From Klebsormidium nitens (lineage: Eukaryota; Streptophyta; Klebsormidiophyceae; Klebsormidiales; Klebsormidiaceae): 64,000 nt of DNA. The stretch spans positions 150,035 to 214,034 of the forward strand of contig DF237039.1 of the NCBI GenBank assembly GCA_000708835.1, written 5' to 3'. Below are positions 53,645 to 64,000 of the stretch, one piece after another (positions within the stretch are counted from its first letter, which is position 1; each line of letters starts with the position of its first letter). The position numbers and the translations under genes were made by a program. The notes below the pieces were generated by a model. That model saw only the letters and a list, made by a program, of their open reading frames with translations, was not told where the DNA came from and ran no database searches.

Positions 53645-56451
53645 TCACGGCCAACCATACGTTCCGCCCCTATCCAGTAAATGGTTCCGCCGGATCTGTG
53701 TGCCAAGTAACTTCGAATGACCCACTAAGGAAATCCCCGACCACCAGGTTTGAAAGAAACAAAACACGTTATCGGATGCGACTCATTCCTGAATTGAAAG
53801 CTCTTCAAACCCTTTCGACCGAGCGTCGGTTACGAACTCTGCCCCTTGCCGAAATAAACTTACCACGAGAACTAGAACGAGGGCTGCGGCAAGGCCGGGG
53901 AAGACGACGTAGCGCCAGCCTAAGGACTGGTGCGTGGCAGAGTCGACGAACAGAAGCGCCAACCCGGCGGCTGGATCACAAAGGGGAGCACTTTTCGAAG
54001 TTTGCGTCAAGGCAGTCATTGTTTCTAGGATTCCTGTGAGAATGGCTTCCAAAACTTATCTGATGCCACGAGCTCAAAGCTAATCTCCGGAGGAAACGGC
54101 ATGCCCTCTCGGGACTTGAAGCCATGATTAACGGTCAAGAAGAGTTCGAATATAACTTATGCAGTGTTGCAAACTGTGAGAGCAGGTGCCGTCACCATCC
54201 CAATACGGGAAACAACGGTAGTTCGTTTTCAATTGCTTCAATTCATCCGCGCTAGTCAGATTGCCCAGATCTTGAATAAGGAGGAAGGCAAGACATTTTT
54301 CACGATGTTCGCACTGCCAGAGGTTTGTGCATCGTCATTATCGAGAACCTCTGCTTTTGGGGCTGTTCAGACGGTCCTTGATGATTACTAACCAGATACA
54401 GTCAATCCCTCTCCGAGCTTCTCACCGGTAGCTGTCGGAGGAGGCTAGAGGAATGCGGAATTGAAGTGGCGTAGAGCCGAGCTATGCCAGCTTTGACACG
54501 CTTATAAGGAGAGTGGGAGTAAATTGAACACGGGTCTTGAACTGGGTAAAATCGACTTGAGAGCAGCTTTAGACCGGTTTTACCAGTGTCGTAGCAGTTC
54601 AAAGCGTGGGAGCGAGTCCGAACAGCTGGGAGTCGGATATGCGATTTGATAAACAGAATCCAGATCCAAGGGCGAGGCAGCTATGGGTGCAAGCGTGAAG
54701 GGGTCCAGAAATAGAAAGTGGTTAAGAAGAGGTGGTTACTGGGGACCGGACGGCCCACTCCTTACCGGGAGGATGAAGGGACCCCGTGAACTGCATGAAA
54801 GCCACCGAAGCCGCAACCCCCACTGCGCGCGCCAGCCAGCCAGGCCCAAACAAAGCAAGGGCGGCAATACTGGCAATGGCCGCCCCCATATGTGCGACAA
54901 AGATGTTCCATTTCTGCAGCAAAGAAAAGCAGACGAGGTGTCCTCGACAATCTGCTTATCGCCCCGTCGTTGCTTTTTCTACTCTGTCATTCCTTTTCTA
55001 TGTCATCTAAGCAGGAGGGAGTGGAATATCCGAAGTTTGCCGTTCATTCAAGGCATGGGGAGCTTGGGGCACTGGATTTTCTCCGGCTTAATTATAAAAT
55101 ATCAGCCAGACTAATTCAATCTGTGCACTCCTGGGTCGGAGAAGGCTCCTAAAACGAAGCACGCACAACGCTGCTGTTAGACTGCCAGACTCGGTCGCTG
55201 TAGCAATAACCATCCAAGGGGCCCAGAAGAGATCCAGGCTGTTGGCCGTATGTTTTCAAAGCGTCGACTAATCAGACAGTCAGGCAGGTTTGCATCAAGG
55301 AAGTCCTTGAGGAGTTGTTGAGGGTCGTAGGTTCACACTCACAGCTGCGACAGGTGCCTTTGGCGACGCTGTGAGGATGACAGCGATGGCTGCTGTTGGA
55401 CCAATAGTGAGGCGGGTGAGGCCGCGGCGCACCAGATGCTGGTCAAGGTAAGAAAGAGAGGCCATGCCAGCAAACGCCCCTGTTGAAGATTACCACAAGA
55501 GATCTTTTCAGTGGGCGAGCAACACACTATAACTCAACATCAGCCACTTGAAAGTCTTCCGAGAAGCCTTGTTTGGCCCTGACAAGTGGCCACGTATCTG
55601 GGATGATAATCTTGCCACTGCCAAAATGCAAGAAGGTGATACCCGAACTGAGTTTGAGGCCAGATCCTTGAGGTTGCTGTTTCATTGCTTTCTCCGAATG
55701 CTTGAATTAAGGCAGTGCTTTGTTGAGCAGTGCAGGTTTCGAGCCACGGTGAAATGACAAAAACCACAGCAGATGTAGAAATTACAGGGTTAATGGGTGA
55801 TCACTGATCAGGATTGAGGGGTAAACGATTTCACATTTTGTTTCAACATCTAGAATGAGTTGCCTCTTCCAAGCCTGATACCTCTTGGGCAGCCTAACCA
55901 AACAGTCAGCCTGTAAAGTACCAGACACTTGGATGCTACAGATCCTCTTGGATCCAGTCAATCAGTCAGCTTCGATCAACAAGGAGCTTGCCTAGGAACT
56001 ACAGGACGTTGCATTAGGCACAACCAGCGGCAAAACTCCTTGACCAGTACAAAACTGCAGAAGGCATGAGAAACTTGCCTAGAGCTGCCCAGAAGATGTC
56101 GCTGGCAGGGGGAGAGTGCGCCCCCGTCAGTTTCTCCAGCCAGGCCCCCCCTGGTTCCTTTCCCTTGTCCATGGGGGAAGAGGCGCCAGCTGCTGCTGCA
56201 CAGATCTTGCCATTTTCCCGCACAACTGAAATGCGGCCAAGCTCTAAGCTTTCGATCAATCTCAGACAGGGGGACCTAAGCTGCGTCGGGATGTTGACAA
56301 GAGGCTGTCTGGCTATAGTTTTGGACGGACGGCAAAATGCTGCACCACTTAGGTGAGCAGTACAATGTTGGGAGCGCTTCCTAGAGCTGGCGGTCTTGTA
56401 TATGCCATTGCTAAAGGTACCAGAGGAGACAGTTCTCAGGGTTGTAGCCAT
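53645..56451 (-). CDS. HPP-family integral membrane protein, probably chloroplast envelope
   Basis: Five exons agree in phase: 56451-56079, 55479-55343, 54913-54766, 53970-53864 and 53695-53645, giving 271 aa. The start MATTLRTVSSGTFSNGIYKT opens a Ser/Thr/Arg-rich, acid-poor region resembling a chloroplast transit peptide. An upstream in-frame ATG at 56535 is less likely. The membrane domain reads ALGAFAGMASLSYLDQHL, LTIGPTAAIAVILTASPKAP, then SVAFMQFTGSLHPPAAGLAL with the defining HPP motif, and LGWRYVVFPGLAAALVLVLV. The tail RGGTYGWP resembles the family's conserved end. HPP proteins occur in bacteria, algae and plants, and Arabidopsis members have been reported as chloroplast nitrite transporters (NITR2), so nitrite transport is a reasonable inference. 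Intron 1 uses a GC-AG boundary (tag|gcaagt); no GT donor keeps the frame. No exon reveals the gene alone. Confidence 0.85.
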
Positions 56452-58531
56452 GCCGCATTCCTCGGGCAGGAATGCACTTATGACCTGGACAGCTTCCAAT
56501 GCTGTACAGAAGCAACCCCACTGTCTCTCTGCCAACTGACTGAAAGGCCTTCGTGAGTGTCACTTGCGACAATCGAGTAGCTGATAGGCCAAGTTTCCAG
56601 CCTCTTCCTGGTTCTCTTGATGGGGAGACGAGATGGCGAAGTGTTTGTCCTTAAACCTAGATTCTAACTGCAATCGGATCTTGCAGGATGGGCGCCAATC
56701 CGCAAATAAGTGCAAGGCAGCAGAAGCAATGCAGGTTGCAATGCCAAGTCGAAGTCCAATCACCAAAAATCCTCTGAGCTCAACCTAGCTCAAAATGGCT
56801 TCCCTGTGCTCTGTAGTGTAGTGGCTCGAAGCAACTGTGCTGGAAGACCCACCCACACATGCAGCTAGCGCCTAGTTGAGTGCTGCATCACAAAACATCT
56901 TCCATATGACAGAGTTCTGATCATCTGATGATAGCGAAAGCTTCCGGCTGCGTATTTCTGCAGCTTTGCAGATACCTCAGCCTCAGGTAAACCAATGCCG
57001 CCCCCTTCAACTCCTTAGGCTTTGGTTTGGTTCCGCTGAAGGTATTGCCCAATCAGTATCTTATGCCCCCTTTCATAAGACAGCATTTCACCTAATTGAA
57101 CTTGAAGGAAGAGCACTCAGCAGACCGTATACCAGCCACTGCATGATATCTCCCGAGGATCCCAAAGGTCAGCTTGGAGCGAATCAGACGCCACCAAGTC
57201 AGCAAGTTGAATAATGTGTCCACGTGGCACGCGACACTGGCCCGGCCAGCAAACACCTTCATGCATACCTAATACTGGATCACTGAGACCGGATCGACGA
57301 TTGAGCTAGTGCCAGATCGAGTTGGTCTGATCTGTCACAGTGGGCATGCCTCATGTTTTGAAAGTAATATTGCTGAAAGTTCCGGTCAGCACTGGATACA
57401 CGGGGGATACACCTCAGTAACGAGCGTACAACAAGATATGCCGGCTATATGCTGTTAGTAAGATAGCTTGAGCCTGCCAGTGTTACCCTGTTTTCGCAAC
57501 TAGCGCGCATATGGCGGTTCCGACTGCCTCCCTTCTGCCTTATACAACCCTCGGGTTATATCAGTAAGGATATCTTTATGAACAGCCGTAGCAAGCTGTA
57601 GAGAAACACAAGATAGAAACACTTTGCCGGAGGGGCCGTGCTCCATGCATGGCTCTAATGCGTTATAATAAATGAGAACTGCTACCATGTCGATAGGCGT
57701 TGGCCCTTTGTTAATTTGTTCTTTTTTTCAAACGCCGTAGCCACATGGGCCATAGGCTTCCATAACATACAAGGAAATCAATGTTCGACTTTTGAACACC
57801 TAGCTATACACTATCGAATCTTGGTGTGCTACTTCAGTCCAAATTAGTTTGTCGGCTTCTCCTATAGGGGATCAGCGCTAAGTATGGCAAAAGGCAGCGC
57901 CGGCAGCGAGCTTGGGATTGGGCATGTTGTGAACTGGACGGAAAGAAGCAAATGTGCAAAAGCAGACCCTTGCACGCTTAAATATGCCTGCTTACCTGAC
58001 ATGTCCGGCCGGATTGGCTGTCGAAACGAAGGCAATCATGGGCATATTGCCAGTGAAAAGATGGGCTCCGAAACATCAACCACTCTCTATATCTTGGACA
58101 TCTGGGGCTCGACAATTGCAATGTATCACAATTTCGACGAACTTCAAGTAGGCAAGGGGTGCCACGGAAGCTTAAAAGGCTCCACTCCAATCCGGAACTG
58201 TTGGCTTAAAACTAGCCTGAAGCATTGGACTAAGTCCTCCTGCAGTTGCTCAGCCTGATAATCTTGATTAGACACCAAGTTTGACTCTCTTGGAAAGCTA
58301 CGGGTTACCCCACTGGGAACTACATTAGCACAAGTGGTAATCCCTGTTGTCGCAAAATCTGTTCTTCGACCTCACTCCATTCTTTCAGGAAGTGGGAAAC
58401 TCATCTGCCGATGTGCTGCAGGGAACTTGTTCCAAAAACTCCCTCATCGAGTTATCCTCAAAACCATTGCAGATGTAGAGCTGACCCCTTCATCTGCTCA
58501 GTAAACATTTTAAATTCTGCAATTCTTCTCA
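56452..58531. other. Intergenic region between HPP and RS-rich protein genes
   Basis: Upstream of the HPP gene and downstream of the RS-rich gene. It holds only short frames, the longest a 124-codon plus-strand frame at 57884-58258 without motifs. The HPP promoter must lie near the left side. I see no RNA gene or mobile element. Confidence 0.45.
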
Positions 58532-61500
58532 TCAGTCTGCAGCTGAACCACCAAATACATTCGGACCACGCCTCCGGGGAGGGGGCGACTCATACCGCCT
58601 GCTTGGTCGCTCCTTCCCTGGCCGCTCTTCACCACCCCAGTCTCGGTTGTAGCTCCCTTCTCGCTCCCTCCCTCTCCCGAAGTCCTCTCTGCGCAGCGGC
58701 CCCTCTCTCTCCCGACTCGCACCCTTTTCTTCCCTCCGACTCTTTGGGGGAGAATGATGCTCGATCGGCGACTCCGACAGTGCTCTCTTCCTCACAGGCG
58801 GGGACTGGCTATCACCCCGGCTGTCCGAACCGCCCCTCTTCCTTGCTGGGCTGACGCTCCGCTTCACGGGGCTGACCACTCGCTGCCCGTTCCTTCCCCC
58901 GCTCTCTTGTGAGGAGGCCCCGTTCCTCCGACTTGGCAGGGAGCTGTCCCGGCCCTTCGGCGGGCTGAAACTTACCCCCCGCTTCAGAAGCGGGCTGCGC
59001 GCGCGGGGTGGTGGCGGGCTAGGATCCCTCATCCCGTCGGACCTGCCCCGAGAGCCGTTTCGCTCTGCACCTCGAAATCCGACGAGATAGTCTCGGTTGC
59101 GCGGGGGCGGCGGTGAGCGGGACCGGGAGCGTGACCGCCCGCCACGGACGGGGCTGGCGCCATGGTAGCTTCCGCGAGGAGGGGGTGCTCTTGCGGGCAG
59201 GGGTGGAGAAGGGCTGCGGCCACGCCTCCAGCCTGCTAAGAACAGAACAAGGGTGTTAGCAACAGAATGCAGATTTGATCCGCAAGCTTGAAGCTTTTCA
59301 GGAGCAAACACACTCAGCAGACCCTTAATATTGAGATCAATCCGTCTGCATAAAAAGTATGTTCGTTGTAATTCGATAAAGTGCCGTTTCCGTTTCCGTT
59401 TCCATTTCCGTCTTTTATTGGACGAGATATTGTCACTCGCATACAGAACATGCCGACGCAACTCCTGGGCTCAATCAACAAGCACACAAAAGGAAATATT
59501 GGAAACATATATCCTGATCCAAGCAAACACAGCAATGCAGCAGAGCAACACGTGAGCTACCAGCAGAATGCACCTCTTACTGCTCCAAAATCTACCAGGA
59601 AACCGTAAGCGAGCATACAAAGCACCGAGGGAACAAGCACTTCCTTCAGTAGACCAGATCAACGTTCAGAAAGGCAGCCCACCTGGCGGGTATCTGGGAG
59701 GCGGTCCCCCCATCATTGGCCGCGGCCCTGGATACGGCACTTCCACCAGTCCCCTGCCTGGCACCAGCATCACGGGCCTCGTCACAGGGCCCACCAGGCC
59801 CCCCATTCCCGGCGGTCCTCCCATTCCAGGGTACGCAAGCACAGCTCTTGGCACCCCCCCAGGGCCCCCAATTCTCCTCAACCCCCCCGCTGCGTACATT
59901 CCCCCCCCACGCGCCCCCATCATCGGCTCCGGCACCTTGCTGATTGTCCCATCCGGGTTCACCACAAAGCCCGTACTCTGCAAGCGCGCAGCGGCAGCAG
60001 CAGCCGCGTTCAGAGAAGAGGCGGGGCCAAAGCTCGGCCCGCGGCGAACCCCAGGGCCCCACCCCTTGGGACCGTAAGGGGGTGCTGAGCCCCACCCTTG
60101 GTAGTCAGGGCGGACCCCCCGGCTAGGGAACTCACGCCGATACGGACCTGGGCGCTCGTCCCGCCTGTCCTGCTCTTGCCACCTGTCAACCTCCTCCCGA
60201 CGCTCCCTGGAGCCTTCCCTGCTGCCGCCAAACCGCCTCCCGTCGGCGCCTCTCCTGGCAGGGGGGGGTGGCCCAGCATCTGGAATCCTTGCAGCGTCCC
60301 CGTTTCGGACCACCCCCGGCCCCCTCCCTGCATCTGAGCCTCTGGAATCCAGCCCTCTTCCACTGTCAGCAATTCTTCCCCCCCTGGCATCCACGCTCCT
60401 CTCCCCACTGGGTGCCTCGTCCTCGCCCCACCCCCCCTCCTTCGAATCCACCCCCGTCTGCGCAGCGGCTGCCGCCACAGCACTCGAAACAGCTGCAGCA
60501 AGCGAGGTCTGCGGCGCATCTGACTCTGCGAGGGTTGCAGGTCCCTCGTCTTCCCCGGACGACGGACCATAGTCCAGGTCGACCTGCTCCAAGTCAAGAT
60601 CGTTCTCGCCAAAGCTGTCCCTCCTCTTTGCCAAACCAGGCTCCCTCCGAGCCTCCTCCCCAGGCTCGTCCGTGGTCCTGGTGTCCACCTCTGCTCGCTC
60701 TGGCATGTCCTCCTGGCGACTGCCGGCAGACCAGCCCCGCATCCCCTGCTCTCCGACTTCTCTCTGCCCCATGCTCTCAGCCTTTGCTGCTGGCCCGTCC
60801 CGGTCCACCCCACTGTCTTCCAACTTCTGCTCCACTTCTTTGCTCCCTCCCACTGCATGCTCTCCCGCTACCGCTCCATCTTCAGCATCACGTGCGTCCC
60901 ACTCCACACCCCCGTCGTCACTAACCGGACTCAAATTACCGTCTGCCATTTCCTCCCCATCTGCCTCCCATCTGGGTGCCTCGGCTGTCATGCTGGCGAC
61001 ACGAGACCCAGGCTCTTCTGCAAGCTCTGCTGACCCCACGCCTGCATCGCCATTCTCAACCCCAGCACTTCCTCTCTGAATATCAGGGGTCTCAGCACCC
61101 TCACCCCCCGCCCTCACAATGCTCGACACCCTCTCTCCGTTCTCTCCACGGATCCCAACAGGCGCGCTCTGCTCTGCACTGGGAGGCCCTGACTCCCTTA
61201 CGCTGCCATCTATTTCGAGGTCCCGGCTCACCCCCTTCGCTTTCACTTCCGCTTCACCTGACCCTCTCTCCAAAGCACTTTCTCCATCTGGCACCCCCTC
61301 CTCTATGCCACTCAGCTTTGCTGGTAGCACTCCAGATGACTGCCTGCACTCTTGCACCCCAGCTTGCGACTCCTCTTCTTTCTTGAGACTCTGCCCCTCA
61401 TCTCGCCCCTCCCTCCCGTCTTCACTCCTGCCAACCTCGCCTCCGCCACTCTCATCCTCTCCCCCGTTTTCCTCCTCGCCTGCCAACTCCTTGGCAACCT

Positions 61501-62419
61501 CCTCGCGCAACTTTCTGCCAGGCTCCTCGACTGCTTTTGCTCTCTCTGCTTCCTTCTCCCCAGCGAGCGCGTCCCCACTCTTCTCATCCGCCGAGTTCTC
61601 CCTGCTGCTGTTCCCCTTCTCCCCGCCAAACCGAGCGCGCCGACCCCCGTTCCTCCTCCCCTTCACTGGCGCCTTCAGGATCGGGCTCCCTGTCTCCATC
61701 ATCTCTGCTTCAGCGCTTGCCGCCACACCAGCAAGCACATCCAGCGCAACGCTCCCAGAGCCTCCTAACCCGTCGGCAGGGCCAGGGGTTGCACCCTGCA
61801 AACCCTCCCCTTTTACCGCTAGGGACTGCCGATCCTCAATCCTCTTGCCCTTGATCTCCTGCAAAGCAACACCTGATGCAGCCTTGTCTTCGCCCTCCGA
61901 ATCTGGCTCCATCTTGTGTGCATGCCCATTCTCCGCAGGCATGCTCCGCACAGCACCCCGCGGACTCTCCTCTGGTACCGCCGAGGGCGGTGCCCCTGTC
62001 GTGTCCTCTTCCATCATGGCCATCATGAGCTGCAGTTTCCTCTTCTTCAGTGGCATCGACGCAATTGTCGCGTTGCTAAAGCTGCGCCCCAGCTTCGCCT
62101 CCTTCTGCTCGGCGCCTCCCAGTGGCTCTGCTGGATGAAACCCCCCATTCTGACCTGCCTGACCGTTTGCCTGCTTCTTCGACCCCACCTCAGCCCCCAC
62201 AGAACCATTCCCGTTCACAAGCGCGCTCCGCAGCCTCTTTGTGCCCCGCCTATCCCCTCCCCGCCCTTTCTTCTCCAGGGCGGACGCCCCCATCTCGCCC
62301 AAGGGGCTCCTCACAGCATCTTCTGATGTGGCACTTCCTGTGGTGTCCTCTGCAACCACCGCAAAACTCTCTAGGCTGCTGTCACTGCTCTTGTCAGCAC
62401 TCTGGTCAGGTTCAGGCAT
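58532..62419 (-). CDS. Large intrinsically disordered RS-rich nuclear protein
   Basis: Two exons agree in phase: 62419-59683 and 59232-58532, encoding about 1145 aa. The ATG at 62419 (MPEPDQSADKSSDSSLESFA) is preferred because a CAG acceptor lies just upstream. An open frame to ATG 62554 would add 45 residues of less protein-like sequence. The first two thirds are acidic Glu/Gly/Ser/Ala-rich and disordered, with a conserved-looking short motif NATIASMPLKKRKLQLMMAM. Next come an Ala-rich helix (AAAVSSAVAAAAAQ), a Gly/Pro/Arg-rich segment (LQSTGFVVNPDGTISKVPEP), and in exon 2 an RS domain (RSRSRSRSPPPPRNRD) with many RS/RD/RE pairs. RS domains act in spliceosome and nuclear-speckle contacts, so an mRNA-processing role is inferred. 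No RRM, zinc finger or enzyme domain is visible. Intron 1 contains a short (TTTCCG)n run. Confidence 0.8.
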
Positions 62420-64000
62420 GGAAAACCTGCAGGTGCAGTTTGAACGGCGAAGGCTGCGCTTAGACCAGCTTCTCGTGCCGAGAAACGCAGGGGACTGGCC
62501 CCATACTGAGGAAGGTTGGCTGGCTCCACAAGCGCAGGACGTGACCTGCATCATCCAAGAATAAAAAATGTTGGAACCTCAATTGTTTGCATATACAGCG
62601 TCACTCCCCAACCCCCGTAATCCGTGGATCATCTGCACAGTGCTCTGCCCGCGCTTTGTAACAAAGGCAAAAAATTGCAAGCAGTTGGAACAACAGGAGG
62701 GGCCAGGTTCAAAGCCTGGCAAGTTGACAGACACAATGACTGCTACCCCCTGGAAAAGAAAAATGGAAACAGGCTACTTCTTGATGAGCAGACACCACAC
62801 CTAGGCGGCAAAGGTAGTACAAAGGACCAGGCCTCTTGCAGAGTTGCACTACAAACTATTAAGAGCAGGTCAATAAAGGCACCAGCCAAGTTCACTATCA
62901 TCCGGGGTAGTTTCTGTGCCCCTCTTGAAGGAACACCTCACCATAATCCCGCCTCTCCGCACTCCCTGAACTCCCCCGTGCACGTCTTCAGACCTTGACT
63001 TGACCCCCTGACCTGCACAAGGAGGTTGCAAGGGCCTCAGAGCAATACAAACACAGCAGAACATGGCCAAGCAGGCAAAGCCTTGTCTAGCCTTCTGGCA
63101 CAGGATCCATGTGACCCTTGAGCAGATAAATTCGCTCGATGTCATCAAAGGCCAGTGATCCATGACCAAGTCTCAGTCCGCTGCCCCTTGGGAGTGTAAC
63201 AACTGAATCTGGTCACCTTGACGATGGCCCATGCAGGAGCCCTCAGCACAGAAGGATGCATAACTTGAGAGCTTCCACCCTAACCCTTCAAGGCAATCCG
63301 CAAAACAATCCCAGCGATCTCCAGCCTGCAACACCTCCCCAGTTTTGAAGCATGAGAAAAAGCATGTAGACGATAGGCTCTTGCCCTGAGAGGTCCCAAA
63401 AGCTACCAGCCACAAAAATTGCTCAGCCTGATGATGAAACTGAATGATCCACAGCTTTGTCCATAAACGGCCCCGTGCGCACACTTGCCAACTGAACCCC
63501 TCAACTTTCAAAGGCTGGAATCAGCAGAAGCTGATGACCAAAGCAGTCGACTAACCTGCAGAACATGCACAAGGCGTTGTTCACGAGCCTCTTGCTCTAC
63601 CGACTTCGCAGGCGTGCTCTTTGAACGCTGATTCTAAGTCTGCCCAGTCCCTTCAGACGCCCCTAGCTCATCTGCCAACTTCCAACCACCCTGCGCTCCG
63701 CCAGCGCTCTCTCTGCTGATCATTCAGGAACTTCTCCTCAAACCCACCATGTCACGTCGCCTGCCAAGTTGTGCCAACGCTGCGAAGACAGTTGACTGGA
63801 CCACGTGCCGCAGATATTTTGGCCGGGTGCACTTTTTCGACGACGCCGAAACACTCGTCGAACAATATACACACAGAGGAAAGCCCAAGTTCCAGACTTA
63901 CATATCATGCGATATATTCGACAGCGAAGAGTTGTCGAAGGCGGCAAATTTGTCCACTCCAAATTGGCCTGGCCGGCTTTCTTGAAGTTGGTCCCAATTT
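62420..64000. other. Upstream region of the RS-rich gene up to the window edge
   Basis: This should contain the 5' UTR, possible 5' UTR introns and promoter of the RS-rich gene. Overlapping open frames on both strands show no motif. The only frame that looks somewhat protein-like is the plus-strand one at 63749-63985. Confidence 0.4.
63749..63985 (+). CDS. Doubtful small open frame near the right edge
   Basis: An ATG in a reasonable context (accatgtca) opens 78 codons: MSRRLPSCANAAKTVDWTTC, then FGRVHFFDDAETLVEQYTHR and KFQTYISCDIFDSEELSKAA. It then stops at 63983-63985. Composition is protein-like with balanced charge, but no family is recognised and the antisense frame is also open. It could be the first exon of a gene continuing past the window, divergent from the RS-rich gene, or chance. 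Confidence 0.25.
   Translation: MSRRLPSCANAAKTVDWTTCRRYFGRVHFFDDAETLVEQYTHRGKPKFQTYISCDIFDSEELSKAANLSTPNWPGRLS

Noticed and set aside
59384-59412. Short (TTTCCG)n run
   Set aside because: Four imperfect units in an intron; an ordinary microsatellite.
61119-62138. 339-codon plus-strand open frame and several neighbours antisense to the RS-rich gene
   Set aside because: They are Ser/Pro/Leu-rich shadows produced by the Glu/Gly/Ala-rich codons of the minus-strand exon. They have no motifs and no splice logic.

Overview
This is a eukaryotic, plant-lineage nuclear window. The genes are rich in short GT-AG introns, base composition is near-balanced, and most products are plant-type: a CYP51G-like sterol demethylase, an STP-type hexose transporter, an HPP-family protein with a chloroplast-like transit peptide, a DOXC-type 2-oxoglutarate dioxygenase and a mitochondrial glycine-rich RNA-binding protein. 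I see no assembled transposon, rRNA, tRNA or CRISPR. The compact mix of land-plant-like families points to a streptophyte (charophyte) green alga, Klebsormidium-like. That assignment is inference, not proven here. Gene models were built by hand by joining exons whose phases and GT/AG sites agree, so most genes below span several exons.

Layout, left to right: the 5' part of an unrecognised gene running off the left edge (1-870, -); a damaged F-box/LRR gene (1914-4178, +); CYP51 (5226-10233, -) head-to-head with SSU72 (11063-13896, +); a three-exon Siva-family zinc protein (14144-15682, -) tail-to-tail with SSU72; a poorly explained 2.3 kb; an LRR/coiled-coil/IQ protein (17962-22890, +); a 1.7 kb gap holding an isolated ChlL/NifH-type P-loop fragment (23493-23570, -); a type II membrane FkbM methyltransferase (24553-26557, -) head-to-head with RPN8 of the proteasome lid (27695-31913, +); a hexose transporter (34603-39490, +); an intronless TMEM45/DUF716 gene (41892-42851, -); a 2-ODD oxygenase (46119-49065, -) head-to-head with the mitochondrial RNA-binding protein (49847-51627, +); the HPP gene (53645-56451, -); and a long disordered RS-rich protein (58532-62419, -).

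The genes do not form a pathway. They are housekeeping and metabolic functions arranged as divergent and convergent pairs. The points most worth a second look are the ChlL/NifH-like fragment, the Siva homologue outside animals, the LRR-heptad-IQ scaffold protein, introns with duplicated splice junctions in SSU72 and RPN8, the GC-AG intron in the HPP gene, and the frameshift plus in-frame stop in the F-box gene.
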